Source: Acholoe squamosa
Lineage: Eukaryota > Annelida > Polychaeta > Phyllodocida > Polynoidae
NCBI GenBank assembly: GCA_949317995.1
Contig: OX439037.1
Location: 23,247,182-23,311,181 of the forward strand
Reading direction: 5' to 3'
Length of the DNA: 64,000 bases
Shown in pieces: positions 10,822 through 23,470 of the stretch (positions are counted from its first letter, which is position 1; each line of letters begins with the position of its first letter). The notes beneath the pieces are model-generated. The model ran no database searches. It saw only the letters and a list, made by a program, of their open reading frames with translations, and was not told the DNA's origin. The position numbers were made by a program, and so were the translations under genes.

Positions 10822-13629
10822 ATAGGCGCACGACGCCTGTATTCCACACATGTATATATCAGCCATTTCTCGTACAGCATTTAGACGTCTTCCTCATCTT
10901 TTCCCTCTGTGTGATGCTTACTTTTATAGCCAGTCACCAAATGTATACCCATTCATCACTGGCACTCTATCCCCATATCAGTTGGACGTACTATCTGATA
11001 AATGTACACCATACCAAGGGGAGTGAGCTCGGCACATTGAGCTAGAAAATGAATGAACATTTGTATATTATCCCCATGCAGTTAAGCTTAGTCACTGCCA
11101 TTTGTGGGTAGCTAGCGTGATGGTGTAGATAATGTAGAGAGATCATATTACTATTAGTAGAAGACCACGATTGTGGTATCTTGGCAATAGCTTCTGGCTA
11201 GGTGGATAATTATTACACACCTGTCCGCGCCTGACAGTCTCCTCTCTCTGGATCAATTTAATTGTTTTGCAGACTGAATTCATAACACTTGATAGGGCTC
11301 AAATAAGCAATCAACACGAAGATTACGGTTTATCTATTTTGAGGCAACACGTCAGTTTCTTACTAGGATTCTCATGGAATAATCCCATGCGGTTTTGATT
11401 GAAATTATGGTTTGGTGTCCATGTTACATAATAAATAATAATACGCAGTTTATTTTTTAGCTGTGATTTGCCTATAAGATTTGACTGTTTGAAATCCCGT
11501 GTATGCCTATACGCCTACGGTCTGTGATTTGAATTCAGACTTTTAAAATGATTAAATTTTGTATTATTTCCCTGTTTTGGTGGGAGCCTTGAAAATATTA
11601 GAATATTGTTGGTGTTATTCAAAAGCTCCGTGTCTCCTCATTAACCATGTCTCTGGGGACAGGATTCATGAGGTGGTCATATAAACAGATGTCACTTACT
11701 CACTGAGTGAAACGCCCATGTGCATATGCTATCGTAATGAAAAAGGAAATATGACCAAAACCACTTTTTACCCCACTTAATTTAGTGAAAGATCTGTCCA
11801 TGCTTCCTCAAATACCACCCCCTTGCTTGGTAAATAATTGACATCAATTACTACAGTGCATTTCAAAACGTAATCTATAGCTCTCAATTTAAAATGCCCC
11901 CCTGGAAATGTTTGTCGTGCAGGGTCTATAATGTGTGCATAGGTCTGTCACTAATAGTCAGTTCCCTGAGGACATGGTGGTTCTGACCTCCTCACTCACC
12001 TGTCAATCAGAGAACAGACTCCGCCTTTCCCCCCATCTGCACAAGTAGGTGGACGTGTTCGCGTGAACAGGCAATGTATGCTATAAAGGGAATTGTGTGG
12101 GAGTAATTCCCAAGTGGCCCTATTGAGAGGGGTATTCAATAGGCGGCATGCCCAGCCATCGGCGCGCGCCCGGACCTGAACGTGCTCGCACTCCAGCTAG
12201 AGAGGAGGTGTGCCTGTGGCGCCCGCCGCGTGGCTGGCGTGCGGCTAATGAATACCGCTCCGGTTATGTCTGATATTCCATAGGTGACTCCATAAGCAAT
12301 GCTACTATCAATAAGAAAATTCACGACTCTATTCAGAGGGTATAAAATAAACTTAAAAGTGATCCCACGTAGCCATGTATTTATTACACTCACTATTCTG
12401 CCACTGCTGATAGCTATGCTTTAGGCTGAGTTTAGCTTCATTCTGAGGTTATTGTCGAATCAAATTAATGACCATATAAACTATAATTATACGTTAGAAA
12501 GGGGGCTATTTTACCTCCCATTCCACCTTATTTCTAAATAAGAAATCACTATCCTATATTTATTCATTTTACTGATAGGTACATGTACTTCTAGATGCCG
12601 CGATTCAGGCTCTCATAGCAGAGCTAAGCCTCTCTGTGATGACCCTGGTAACCAATCCCTGTCCCAATTAGCTCCAATGCCCACGCTCATCACGTGATGG
12701 GTATTAGACCCTTCAAGGGTTAGATATGTAGTGCATTGATTTGAATGAGTATCGTCTCAATATTGGCAAATTGAGACTGAGATTACTCAATGCTAAAAGT
12801 TGGAGTGAATGCAGTTTAACTGCTAACACATGCATATTCCTTTCTTGTGAATCAATATTTTCTTTACCAGTCAATAGGTGGTACATCTTTCAGTGTGTCC
12901 TGTTTACAAATAATAAACAAATGTATGTTGTCTGACTTTTGAGACAAAACTAATCCAATATCCTGAGGTTTGTCATGTCCCCTAGCCTAAAGCCCATTCT
13001 GGCCTCAGTCAGTCTTCAGCAGATTCCTTAGTTTAGTACACTCAGAAGAGAAGGTGACTGAGGAGTGTGAGAGTGGTTATCATGATTAATTGAGTGGCTG
13101 TTATAGTCAATCAATTGTGCACAGTTCAAGGATCAGTCAAGCATGTAGGCACTCTTCAATCAAACAGATCACATTTAGAAGCAATGCACTTACTCTAAAT
13201 ACCTGGTTAGAGAATGAGAGAACACAATGGGAGACAGGGTTTTGGGAACTGAAAATAAGTAGGTATACACACAAAATTGCCAATATCAAACTCATATGAA
13301 TGTGCTCATGTCTGATTTGGTGTGAGCCCTATTGGGCATACCTTAAACTATCAGATTCACTCAATAGATTTCTGCTAAACTCTTTGGTTCTATATGAGCT
13401 AAATTTCACTCCATAAATCCCTATGGAGTGATCAATGGCAGTCCACAGACAGTCACTTATAGAGGCTATGCATTGATTTATCATGTCCATAGGTGATCAC
13501 CATGCAGAATGTAGCCATGGTGCGTTACCAGCTGGTTACTTAACGGGGGTATATTCATGCACCAGTGACCGTATAGGGTTTATTCTGTCCCTGCTAGTCC
13601 TGCTAGTATGATGTGAGTAGACCTGTCCT

Positions 13630-13632
<3 letters not shown>
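10822..13632. other. Non-coding stretch, nothing recognised
   Basis: No coding region with recognisable content was found. A GC-rich patch at 12140-12260 (GGCGCGCGCCCGG) stands out from the AT-rich surroundings, but no CpG-island-sized region or promoter was identified. Confidence 0.45.

Positions 13633-13692
<60 letters not shown>
13633..13692. repeat. (TA)n microsatellite
   Basis: About 30 uninterrupted TA units. Confidence 0.98.
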
Positions 13693-13695
<3 letters not shown>

Positions 13696-13944
13696 GGTGC
13701 CTCATGGCCACTAGGGAACAAGAACCTGGGGGCAACACGCAGCCTTAGAGGGTTAATGCGTGATGTGTGGGAGGTGGTGCACACTGTAGGAAGCCTTCAT
13801 GGAATGGTGCTGCCACAGTATCAGGGAGGAATACTGATGACTGTGCAAACATTTTCGATGTACAATATCAATGGAGATGGGATGAGATTACGAGAGGCAT
13901 ATAGGGAAGCAATTAAGGAGGTAGAAAATCAAGGGAGAGTGATA

Positions 13945-13947
<3 letters not shown>

Positions 13948-13994
<47 letters not shown>
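13948..13994. repeat. (GA)n microsatellite
   Basis: More than 20 GA units. Frames through it give spurious RE-repeat or SL-repeat peptides. Confidence 0.98.
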
Positions 13995-13997
<3 letters not shown>

Positions 13998-15136
13998 ATG
14001 AGGATAGAGATTGTGAAACATACCACAATGCAGCCCGTTGAAATATTTACCATAAACCTTACATATTTGAATGGGGGGAAATATATTATAGAGGCTCGGA
14101 AACGGGGCCAATTCACAAGGTGAGCTGGACCCATCTGATCAACACTTGAAGGGGAAAGATACATTGGATACTGATACAAGTTGAGAATTAGGCTAGAAAT
14201 ATGAGAAGGGTCAAGAAAATCAATTTTCCATGGGACAGAGGAGGGTCCCCAAATTTTTCATTGTAAGCTCACGGTGGCTCCCGTCCTATTTTAGACCAGC
14301 CACTTGTAGAATTCCATAAGGTCAGCCAATGAGCGTCCACGTCGGTCGGGGGGGATGACAATCTGTAGGTAGCCTAGTACAGATTGCGTAACAATCTAAA
14401 CATGTCAATCTTTTATCGTCTGTCACCTTGATACACCTTATGGTCTCAATTGACACTGAGAAGATATCTATAGAACATGCATCCTCAGACACTGTCAGTT
14501 GAAGGTTACTGTGAACACACATCTCACCCACTTCCACAATGACGTCACTGCACTGATCTCTGCTCAGCTTCTGAGGCAGAATTAAATGACTTCTGGCCAG
14601 CTTAATTTTTTCTATATGGCAGATAATTATAGCCTAGAGGTTATTTTATTTTTTTTATTAGTATCTCAAACCTAAATCAGACCTAACATCATAACATTAT
14701 ACTCTCAGCCCCAATTGTAACTAGGCTATAAAGAACACTGTACTGGATACAGGGCAAGCCACTGTTGGGTCATTGGATTTCTGTTGACAGTAACTACCAC
14801 CGTTTTCCAAATATAGAAGCAATCTACTGCAAATAACTTTTTTTTCATTTTAAACTGGCACGATCCTCTGTGAAGTACAATAATGAATTTCACCCTGGAT
14901 AGGTCTTTCCACCTGCCAATATCACAACAACCTGTGTGCTCCATTGGACCAATTGGATTGAAGCATGCGGTGACTGTGAGCACTTTCCACTGTGAAACAC
15001 ATCAAGTCAGAAAGCATGGGCACTATTCCATAGAAATAAGCTAGACATCATGAAAGAACCTCAAGAACATCGGACTGAAATGAATAGAGGGCCGAGCCGT
15101 CTGATTATTGACACACGGTTGCCAGGAAAGATAAAC
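13995..15136. other. Non-coding stretch, nothing recognised
   Basis: Only short frames without recognisable motifs; no repeat array was seen. Confidence 0.45.
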
Positions 15137-15426
15137 CGTAATCTCCCGCGTATAAGGTGCAGCCCGCGTATAAGGCGCACCTTGAGTTTTTGAAAATTCT
15201 CAAAAAAATGAAAAACTCATAACTTTGGTTCTATTGAATGAATTTTCAAAATTCAAAGACCTATGTGTAAGTTGGGCCCCATGGACCCCCCTGGGTCCCC
15301 ATATATCCTAGTATGGCTAAGGGGGCATGTAACATATCAAAAGAAAGGTCTTGGAGTCCCCCTTGTGGATGCAATGAGAACTAAAACCCCCCGTATAAGA
15401 CGCGCCTTATACGTGGGAGATTACGG
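15137..15426. mobile_element. TIR element / MITE (CCGTAATCTCCC family), copy 1
   Basis: A 290-bp block starts CCGTAATCTCCCGCGTATAA and ends with the near-perfect inverse (TTATACGTGGGAGATTACGG). No transposase is encoded. A second copy with the same termini lies at 24506-24751, which supports a dispersed non-autonomous DNA element. Confidence 0.75.
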
Positions 15427-16740
15427 TAGGCAACATAAATACCAGACTTGGACTTGCTAGTTTACTGCTACTTATTGTTGCCAGTCCCTTCCTTGGGTGT
15501 TGGTCCTGGAATTTTATAATCTATTGTTCATGAACATCTAAGAAAATTATATAAGGAAAAATAATTCAGTACACAGATACTAATGAAATTTCAAAGGGCT
15601 AGATGCCTATCCCATGGAGAATTTTACTGCCTCACAAAAGATTCCATACTCCCTCCATGAAAAGGATTTCAATGCAAAGTATATTATTTGTATCAAGTAC
15701 CTAAGGTGTGACCTAATAATAACATCACTGCCGAGTACTCTCTGTCACCATGGCATAACCAACTATAGGTATACAGGTAGATGCCCATAGTTACCATGTA
15801 TGTTACACCATAATGGGACATCCATAATGCATTATGTATTACCACCCACTCTCTCCGAACGTGGCCCACACACTACTTGATGTATATTGAAATACAGCCC
15901 CAGTTAGGTATGCCAACTACATTCATTATATCTACTTGGAAAGTATAGTTGTTTATTGCTGAATTTTGTTTGATTACAATGTATTGGACATTGTAAACCT
16001 GGAGGGTGTTGCCAAAAGATGATGGGGAAGAGCCTATAGATGTAAATCCTTTCAGATAGAATTGAGGAGCAAGTGCATGGCCTATATCGTTTGTCAAATA
16101 ATTGCCTTCTGAATGGATTAAGACAGAGGATGGAATGCATTGACAGCAAATCTATCCCAATCTCATGATAATGGTTGGTACAATTGACTATAATTACACT
16201 ATATTAAAAAAGGCATTATTAGATCGCTGGTATGAAATCTAAAATATTGACTGCTTCAGCCTAGAGTACCCTTGAGGTACCAGATGAAGCAAAATTTTTA
16301 GACAGTGAAGCAGTAAGGAAAGTCTGAGTTACCTCGAATTTTAGAATATATACACATTCATTTGATATTTAGAGGGTTGATGATGTAATAAGAATGTGTT
16401 TTATTACGAGAACGTTACACCTGAATGGTATCTTAAAGAAAATAGACATTTGTGCACATAATCTCGTGGTTGACTGCTTGACAACACGATCTAGAAAATG
16501 GTCAAATGGCTGCCATTAATTTCACCTACAATAAACCATTAATATAACTTATCAACGGTAGAGAAATGGTTAAAAACTACAGAAATCATGAGATATCTTT
16601 CCAAACTTGAATCCTCTCATTTATCATATCAATTTCTTCAAATATATTTGGAAATATCTACATCTGAATTTTTGAATTGGAGAGCTTCAAGAGAATCTGC
16701 TTGGAGAGTAGAAAGGGAAAGAACAATGGGGGTCAAAGGT
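15427..16740. other. Non-coding stretch, nothing recognised
   Basis: AT-rich DNA with short unsupported frames only. Confidence 0.45.
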
Positions 16741-16812
16741 CACGTCACTAAGCAACATAACGTCACTAAGCAACATAGCATCACTAAGCAACATCATGTC
16801 ACTAGGCGACCA
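16741..16812. repeat. 17-18 bp tandem repeat, about 4 copies
   Basis: Degenerate copies of GTCACTAAGCAACATA (CGTCACTAAGCAACATAA, then CATCACTAAGCAACATCA) sit directly before a second tandem array. Confidence 0.85.
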
Positions 16813-17030
16813 TTCACCGTGAACATGGGCCACAGTTTGCCATAAACATGGGCCACAGTTTGCCGTGAACATGGGCCACAGTTTGCTTTGAACATGGGCC
16901 ACAGTTTGCCATGAACATGGGCCACAGTTTGGCGAGAAAATGGACTACAATTTGCCGTGAATATGGGCCACAGTTTGCCGTGAATATGGGCCATGGTTTG
17001 CCATGAACATGGGCAACAATTTGCAATCCC
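16813..17030. repeat. 23-bp tandem repeat, about 9 copies
   Basis: Degenerate copies of a unit with core ATGGGCCACAGTTTGCC and variable GTGAAC/ATGAAC text. Because 23 is not a multiple of three, all minus-strand frames show AHVHGKLWP-like repeats; these are repeat translations and not genes. Confidence 0.9.
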
Positions 17031-17135
17031 CCTACCCATAGTGTAAACTCGCCTGCAATAAGCTCCTATAATTGTAACCCCCCCCCCCCCCCATAGTGCC
17101 GAAGGCACTAGTTCATTTAAATAACACCAACACAC

Positions 17136-19598
17136 TTTGAAATTTAACTACTGGTGTACAATTTAACTGGGTGAGCTGGCAAGAGTGACTTTGGCAACCG
17201 CAAATAGTCATGTTTTATATTTCATTATTCATTTCCTTTTCTTTTTGCAAAACCAATTCAGTTTACGGGACACATTCGTAGTGGCTACACTAAGATTGAT
17301 TAAAGATATCGATTAAATTCAATGGTCATTGTCTATCAATGATCACTAAGCAGAGTTGGAATTTGAATCAGCTTGAAAGTTTACTCAACCTCATGTCATC
17401 AGCCATGTTTATACATCAGCCTTGAATCAATATCTATTCATTGATCAAATCTTGACAACACATCCGATGATGGTGTTCTAATTTTCTTTGCGATGAGGAA
17501 TTAATTCGATTAAACCGGTAACAGCTTTTCCCCCTATATACTACAAATGTTCCTTTGATGCCCAATATATACCCAAGCTTTGCATCTCCTTTGGTACCTT
17601 TCATTACTGTTTTTCCCCCAAAAGGGAGAAGTTCCTATATCTCAATTCAGAGTTACTCTTTTGCAGAGGGCTAACGCTTTCACATTGTTTGGTATTTGTT
17701 TGGCAAAACAAATACTCTCTTATAAAGAAATTTTGATTTACTTTAGTAAATGGTATTTATTAGTTAAGAACAGATTTTCAGCAAAAGGAAAAGAGAGAGA
17801 AATGAATGCTTAATGTAAACCATCTCGACCATAGATATTCTCGGTGGGCCTACAGGGTGAATACTTAAATGACATTGTATCTGTCTGCACTATATCTCTA
17901 CAATACACAGTGAGTGCATGATTGGTAATGTACCTTGTGACTCAAGCAGCTTGCTCCTAAACTAAGAAAGTCTTTTTGTTATGTCAGCATTTTGTATTGA
18001 TTCAAGGTCGACGATTGGTTTGAGTAAACCCTGGTAAATGTTTATCATTTCAATAGTAGATATTTGAAGATGGTTCATATCACAGTGGAGTGAACTGCTG
18101 TGTGGTCGGGAATAACCGCCCCGGCGCTAATAGACTATAAGGAGAGGTGAATACTGCCGGCCCTTATACAAAACAGAAGTCAATTCAATGTCAGTTTTAG
18201 TGCTTATTTGAGTTCGGCGCTCATTCTGACGATTACACATAAATACACGGATAATTAGATTTTAAATCCCGAACAACAGTATCAAAAATAGGGTTGGGTA
18301 CATCTCGAATAAGGGTATTACTATAGCCGGTACCATAGTCTTGCTATAGATTTCTTCCCAAGGGACCAAGCAGGTGCTGCTCCACATATTGAAGGGCCAA
18401 GTGTTGACACACTGGTTTGTGCCCATCGGGGAATCCTTAATTTCTGGCTCCACCGGATGTCATTAGCTACAGACCAAGGGCACTGCTGGCATGAGACAAA
18501 CATGTGACCAGCCAACTAAAAAGCACGATCGGTGTGCCCTATCAGAGGGCATCCTTTCTCTCTGACTGTTCATAAATATATATGGAACATGGTCAGGACA
18601 TACCTTGAATTAACATTGAAAGCTGTGCGATCAATGTTGAGCAAGCACTCACTAATGCTGGCTCAATTTTGAGCTGGCATTTGTGCCAACTGCAAAGTGG
18701 TCTGGATCATCATAAAACATATTATCATGTCAAATCACTGTATCCAGCTTCAGTACTAATACATCTGAGATCAGCATGTGTCAGGTATGACGAATTACTG
18801 ATTAGCCAATCTCTATCCCCTGCTCTATTTGACATGGGGACCCCAGGTGGTGTGCAAACATAACGATCTGGCTGCAGAGTGGGCAGCAATTTACAGATAG
18901 CAACCCCCCTCCCTTTAAGTACACAACCTCGGCCTACCTACCAGGCTATCAACCATTAACCCTTTATCTACAACATAATGCATTTATATCTCAAGACATC
19001 TGCCGTCATGATGCATGAATGCAGTCCTGGTAAGTGATATGATATCCATGCATCAAGCACACTTTATTGTGTTGATACACTGATGATGTGCCATGATGCC
19101 ACAGTGTAGAAGACTCACCTCACCTGCATTACATGCTGTTTATTGATTACAAAGGCACATGCCTTTGTAAAGGGGTCCTTAAAAGGTTAATGTCCAGGAG
19201 AGACCTGTAACCTGTTGTGGTGGCCCATGGTGAAGGTCTCCAATAGCTCAAACCAATAAAAATTACCTTCTATATTCTCAATAGGACCAAAATGCTCAAT
19301 GGAAATCTATTTGTTGATGACAGAATACATTTACTAAAAAGGTGGTAAAATTGGCATCTTCAGCATGAAGAAAAACCCAGTAAACTGCACATGTGAGTGA
19401 AATTTGATACGTGCAGATCTAGTCATGTGGGAGAAAGGGAGCAAACATATGATGTATAAACGCACTGCATGAACGTACTATAGAAATGAGTACGGGTATA
19501 ACACTGACTCAAGTGTGTAGTAACAATATAAGCTGGCCATGAGCAAACCAATAAATAAATATGTAACTCGCGCTTGCAATTTGAAATCAAGGAGAAGG

Positions 19599-19600
<2 letters not shown>
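17136..19600. other. Non-coding stretch, nothing recognised
   Basis: No frame in this stretch has recognisable domains, and no array or element terminus was identified. Confidence 0.45.
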
Positions 19601-19601
<1 letters not shown>

Positions 19602-19693
<92 letters not shown>

Positions 19694-19720
19694 GGCAGAC
19701 AGACAGACAGACAGACAGAG
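19602..19720. repeat. Compound microsatellite (GA)n then (GACA)n
   Basis: About 32 GA units are followed by about 13 GACA units with one GGCA change. The 120-160 codon frames across it on both strands are low-complexity artefacts. Confidence 0.97.
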
Positions 19721-20823
19721 ATACAGGCAGAAACAGAGAAGGGAGGTAGCAAAAGAGACAGAGAAAGTATCGTAGCTTTAGTAGACCAAACCTTGACACA
19801 TAGTAGTACAGTGCGAGTAGAGTGTAGGAGCAGGTACAAGCAACTACATGAGCAGCTCCTCGGTGAAGGAGACTGCTGTGTGAGCTGCTCACCGTGTATG
19901 TGTACCAGCAGCATATGGCCTCACAAGAGCAGCAGCAAGGCTGGATCAAACCTCCACTCACCTGTAAAGCTTTCTAGACGGCGGCTTTGGGTTTGAGCTA
20001 CTGGTCGTGAGTCCTCCTGATTTCCTTTGAGGAATTAGTCTGTGTCTACCTTCATAAGAGAATAGCTCTGTTGCTAACGTCCATCATGACAGCGCGAGCT
20101 CCGCGCGACCCACAAGGCACTTGAAGGTCGGGAGTGTGCTGGAGACGAAGCTGGTACCTAAGGCCTGCCTCTAGTGATCGCTGCCACCGCCACCAGCACC
20201 ACCAAGGCCACCACCCTGCCACCACCAGCACCACCACCACCTGCTCACACACGGGGCCGGCTCTAGGTTGAGCTGCTCTCTAGCCGCAGTTGCTGGGTTG
20301 CAGTATCCTGTTGCCGTTACTGCATTACTTCTGCTGTTCATTTATGGGATGCCAAGCGAACCATAGTATGGTGGTGTTAAGTAAACATTTTGTGAATAAC
20401 ATAGCCTAGGCACGTCATGTGCCTACTTTAATAGAGCAAAGCAAATTGAAAATACCACGGGGAAAGGCAAGTAATAATTCGCATGCTATCGCTTTGAGTA
20501 TTGATGTCGACCTCAGATTCAGTCATATCACTGGGGCTATTCACCTGATTAACTGCCAGGATACGCTGTATATGGGTATGATAGAAACGGTTATCACACC
20601 ATATCATTATTACAAGAAATCAACAAGGGACCTTTAAGTTATCTCTATTTACATGACTGCTAAACAAGCAAGATATTTTTTATTTTTGTCGTGAGTTAGG
20701 AGAAGGCTATGTGGTTCCTCGTATTCTTCTAAATATCTATTCCATCCTCTGTCCTTCCGCCTCTCCATTACTGTCCCTTTCTCGATCCTTCGTCTGTACC
20801 AGAGAAGGGCCAACAGCCCCCCC
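19721..20823. other. Non-coding stretch with a CCACCA-rich patch
   Basis: A trinucleotide-type patch of CCACCA/CCACCG lies at about 20180-20245. The surrounding DNA has no recognised gene. Confidence 0.45.
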
Positions 20824-20871
20824 TTCTGTCTATCTGTCTGTCACACTCTGTCTGTCTGTCAGTCTCCCTCT

Positions 20872-20929
<58 letters not shown>

Positions 20930-20960
20930 CTCATTCTGTCTCTCTCATTCTCGGTCTCTC
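20824..20960. repeat. Compound microsatellite (TGTC)n and (TC)n
   Basis: TGTC-rich text is followed by about 24 TC units and degenerate TCTC text. Frames of 117-153 codons through it are artefacts. Confidence 0.95.
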
Positions 20961-21251
20961 TCCTCTCAGCCTTGATCTTTGTGCTCACTTGGCACCCCAT
21001 ACACCCCCACCACTGTGGCAGTGTGGTGCCTCTTGGGTGTGACAAGGTAGCCTGCTGCCACCAGGATTGCGGCTCTGAGTACATCAGTGAGGCTCCTGAG
21101 GGGGACACCCAACAGTCAGTTGTAGTGGGTTTTCTAATAGCTCCTGCTGCGTACACCCAAACGTCATTTTGAGTCGGCACCAAGTCACGAAGTACTGGTA
21201 GGTTCTATTAACAGAGGGCAAGAAAGAGAAAGCTAAATGCAGGCAGGCCTA

Positions 21252-21780
21252 TTAGTGCTGGGTATGAGGTGCTAGTTGGTATTCGTTTTGAATATGGTTA
21301 CCTTTTAGTGCTAGTTACGAGGCGCTAGTTGGTATTTGTTTTGAATATGGTTACCTTTTAGTGCTAGATACAAGGTGCTAGTTGGTATTCGTTTTGAATA
21401 TGGTTACCTTTTAGTGCTAGTTATGAGGCGCTAGTTGGTATTTGTTTTGAATATGGTTACCTTTTAGTGCTGGGTACAAGGTGCTAGTTGGTATTCGTTT
21501 TGAATATGGTTACCTTTTAGTGCTGGGTACGAGGTGCTAGATGGTATTCGTTTTCAATGTGGTTACCTTTTCGTGCTAGTTCCGGAGTGCTAGTTGGTAT
21601 TTGTTTTGAATATGATTACCTTTTAGTGCTAGGTACAAGGTGCTAGTTGGTATTCGTTTTGAATATGGTTACCTTTTAGTGCTGGGTATGAGGTGCTAGT
21701 TGGTATTCGTTTTGAATATGGTTACCTTTTAGTGCTGGGTACGAGGGGCTAGTTGGTATTTGTTTTGAATATGGTTACCA
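21252..21780. repeat. 53-bp minisatellite, about 10 copies
   Basis: The unit starts GTGCTGGGTATGAGGTGCTA and ends AATATGGTTACCTTTTA. Successive starts are 53 bp apart (for example 21255 and 21308). Copies differ at a few positions (GGGTA versus AGTTA, TTCG versus TTTG), so they are related but not freshly homogenised. Confidence 0.95.
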
Positions 21781-21805
21781 AAGGGGTAACAGTCAATGAA
21801 ATAAA

Positions 21806-22570
21806 ATTACATTTTTTGTTTTTTTTAAAGATCTTTATTGCCAATAAAGTAATTTACCGGTACAAATTAGTGTTAAACGTCTTTGTTGAATAGTCTTAAG
21901 ATAGAAATATATACAATAGTGTAGTAACAGGCAGAAGCCTCATCAGGTCTTCCGCTTTAGTTCATGAAAGATGAAACAATTAGAAAACAGTGAGAAATTA
22001 GACTGAACACTTGATTAATCATATAGTTTTCATGTGGCAAAAGAAAGCTATGGACCTCATCCCCACTAAATTAGTGTTATCGGTTGATCCTTCTGGTCCT
22101 AGCTATTTAAACATTTTATATAGTAGAAACCTAGCCACTAGAAATAAGAATAAGAATATATCTGAAAAAGATAGAGTCTGTGGAGAGGATTTGGGAAAAC
22201 ATATGAATTTGTATTAATTTGGTATAGGCTGATTGTAGGGTAGAAGGGATTTAAGGTGTGTTCTAGTATCATTTTTAAATGTTTCTAGTGTTTCAGCGTT
22301 CCTTCTACCACATGATAAAGCATTCCATGTTATGGCACCATGAAACTCCACACTTCTAATATAAGAGGCAGTTTGGGGTAATTGTTTTACATAGAGGGGC
22401 ATCATGTTGTCTAGTTTGCAGTCTATTTACAATCATGTACTCCGGAGATCTCGAACGGCTATACATATAGTTTATAGTATGAGCAAATCTTCTGTCAAAT
22501 AATTTGTTAGCCAACCTATGCTTAGTGTGTTGACTCTTCTTTTCGGGATTTTCTTTTCTCACTAATACTT
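21806..22570 (-). pseudogene. LINE 3' fragment (same family as 44.9 kb), minus strand
   Basis: Two minus-strand frames together match the ORF2 C-terminus of the LINE at 47.0-47.3 kb: NKLFDRRFAHTINYMYSRSR against NKLGDRRYIHILNYMFNRAQ, and VEFHGAITWNAL against VEYFGALNWNAL, with FKNDTRTHLKSLLP against FKNDSKKSLLSLIP. The frames are offset, so the copy is broken. The minus-strand 3' end at about 21810-21850 has AATAAAG and A-rich text. A GGGGATGAGGTCC segment also matches the 3' UTR of the 44.9-kb LINE. It lacks the RT and endonuclease and is severely 5'-truncated. Confidence 0.75.
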
Positions 22571-23210
22571 ATCTATATCTGCAGTTAATAGATTGATTTA
22601 TATTGAATTTATTGGAAATAATTCTCATAAACACTATGGTCAGTAAACTGCTTACCATTAAATCAACTAGAAGAAATCTCTATGTCGATAGCTAACAAAA
22701 AAAGCAAACCTTTCAAACTTACCTCTTTACTTTGATATATTTATCATCCAATGACAGCGTTGTAAGGGCATTGGAGAACATTGAATTATTTGTGACCCAT
22801 CCTTACAAAGTGAGGAACAGGTCGCATCAAGAGCTTTTATTTGATAAAATTATTACACTTGTATATAGGAATATTGGAAGTATGTTAAAATTGTTGCTGC
22901 AAAATATGATCGCAAATACCTTAAACAGCGAAAATGCCCTATAAAGGAGCTGGTCCCATATTCACAAAAGTAATGAATTTCAGGGAATCTCAATTATTTA
23001 CTACACAGTAGTCCTAATTACATTGAAATATTTTGTGTTGTCTCTAAACATACCTTTTTGATATATACTTCACATTACATTTTCTGAAAGCTGTTGTAGT
23101 GGCCTATTCAATATTTTTCTAAAGAAAATTCCAAAATTGGTTACACTGGCTACCTGAAACATTCCATTTGTTGTCATCAGTTCATATCCCCATGGATATC
23201 AGCATTATTA
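22571..23210. other. Non-coding stretch, nothing recognised
   Basis: AT-rich DNA; short frames without recognisable motifs. Confidence 0.4.
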
Positions 23211-23470
23211 GTGACCAGGCAGGCAAAAACACCCCTCTGCAGGGAAATTCATTATCAAAGTTCATGTCAAGATCTTTAAAATGAGACATCATTCGGTTAA
23301 ATATTCCTAGTAGTTATGTCAGAACCCCTCCTTGAACATAGGTCGTTATTCATATCTGAAATCGATGATTAAGCTCTAAATACATTACAAGCCATAATAA
23401 TGTCTAAATACATAATAAATCAGCCTTTTTCATAAAAAAATACATAATAATATGGTGATTTTAATCATAG
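23211..23470. repeat. Dispersed repeat, copy A
   Basis: The sequence from GTGACCAGGCAGGCAAAAAC to AATCATAG is closely similar to 52480-52744 over about 260 bp. The similarity continues here into ATTTTGATCTAGAAGG, while in the other copy it stops abruptly at an LTR. Class of repeat unknown; no coding content. Confidence 0.85.

Noticed and set aside
16741..17030. CRISPR-like array of short repeats
   Set aside because: Repeats are directly adjacent and degenerate, without unique spacers, in a eukaryotic genome; this is a tandem satellite.
16794..17135. Minus-strand frames with AHVHGKLWP-like repeats
   Set aside because: Translations of a 23-bp tandem array. All three frames show the same peptide pattern, and the repeat length is not a multiple of three.
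19423..19996. Frames of 120-163 codons on both strands
   Set aside because: They run through (GA)n and (GACA)n microsatellites and have no non-repetitive coding signal.
20711..21183. Frames of 117-153 codons over a (TC)n tract
   Set aside because: Low-complexity translation on both strands; no domain.
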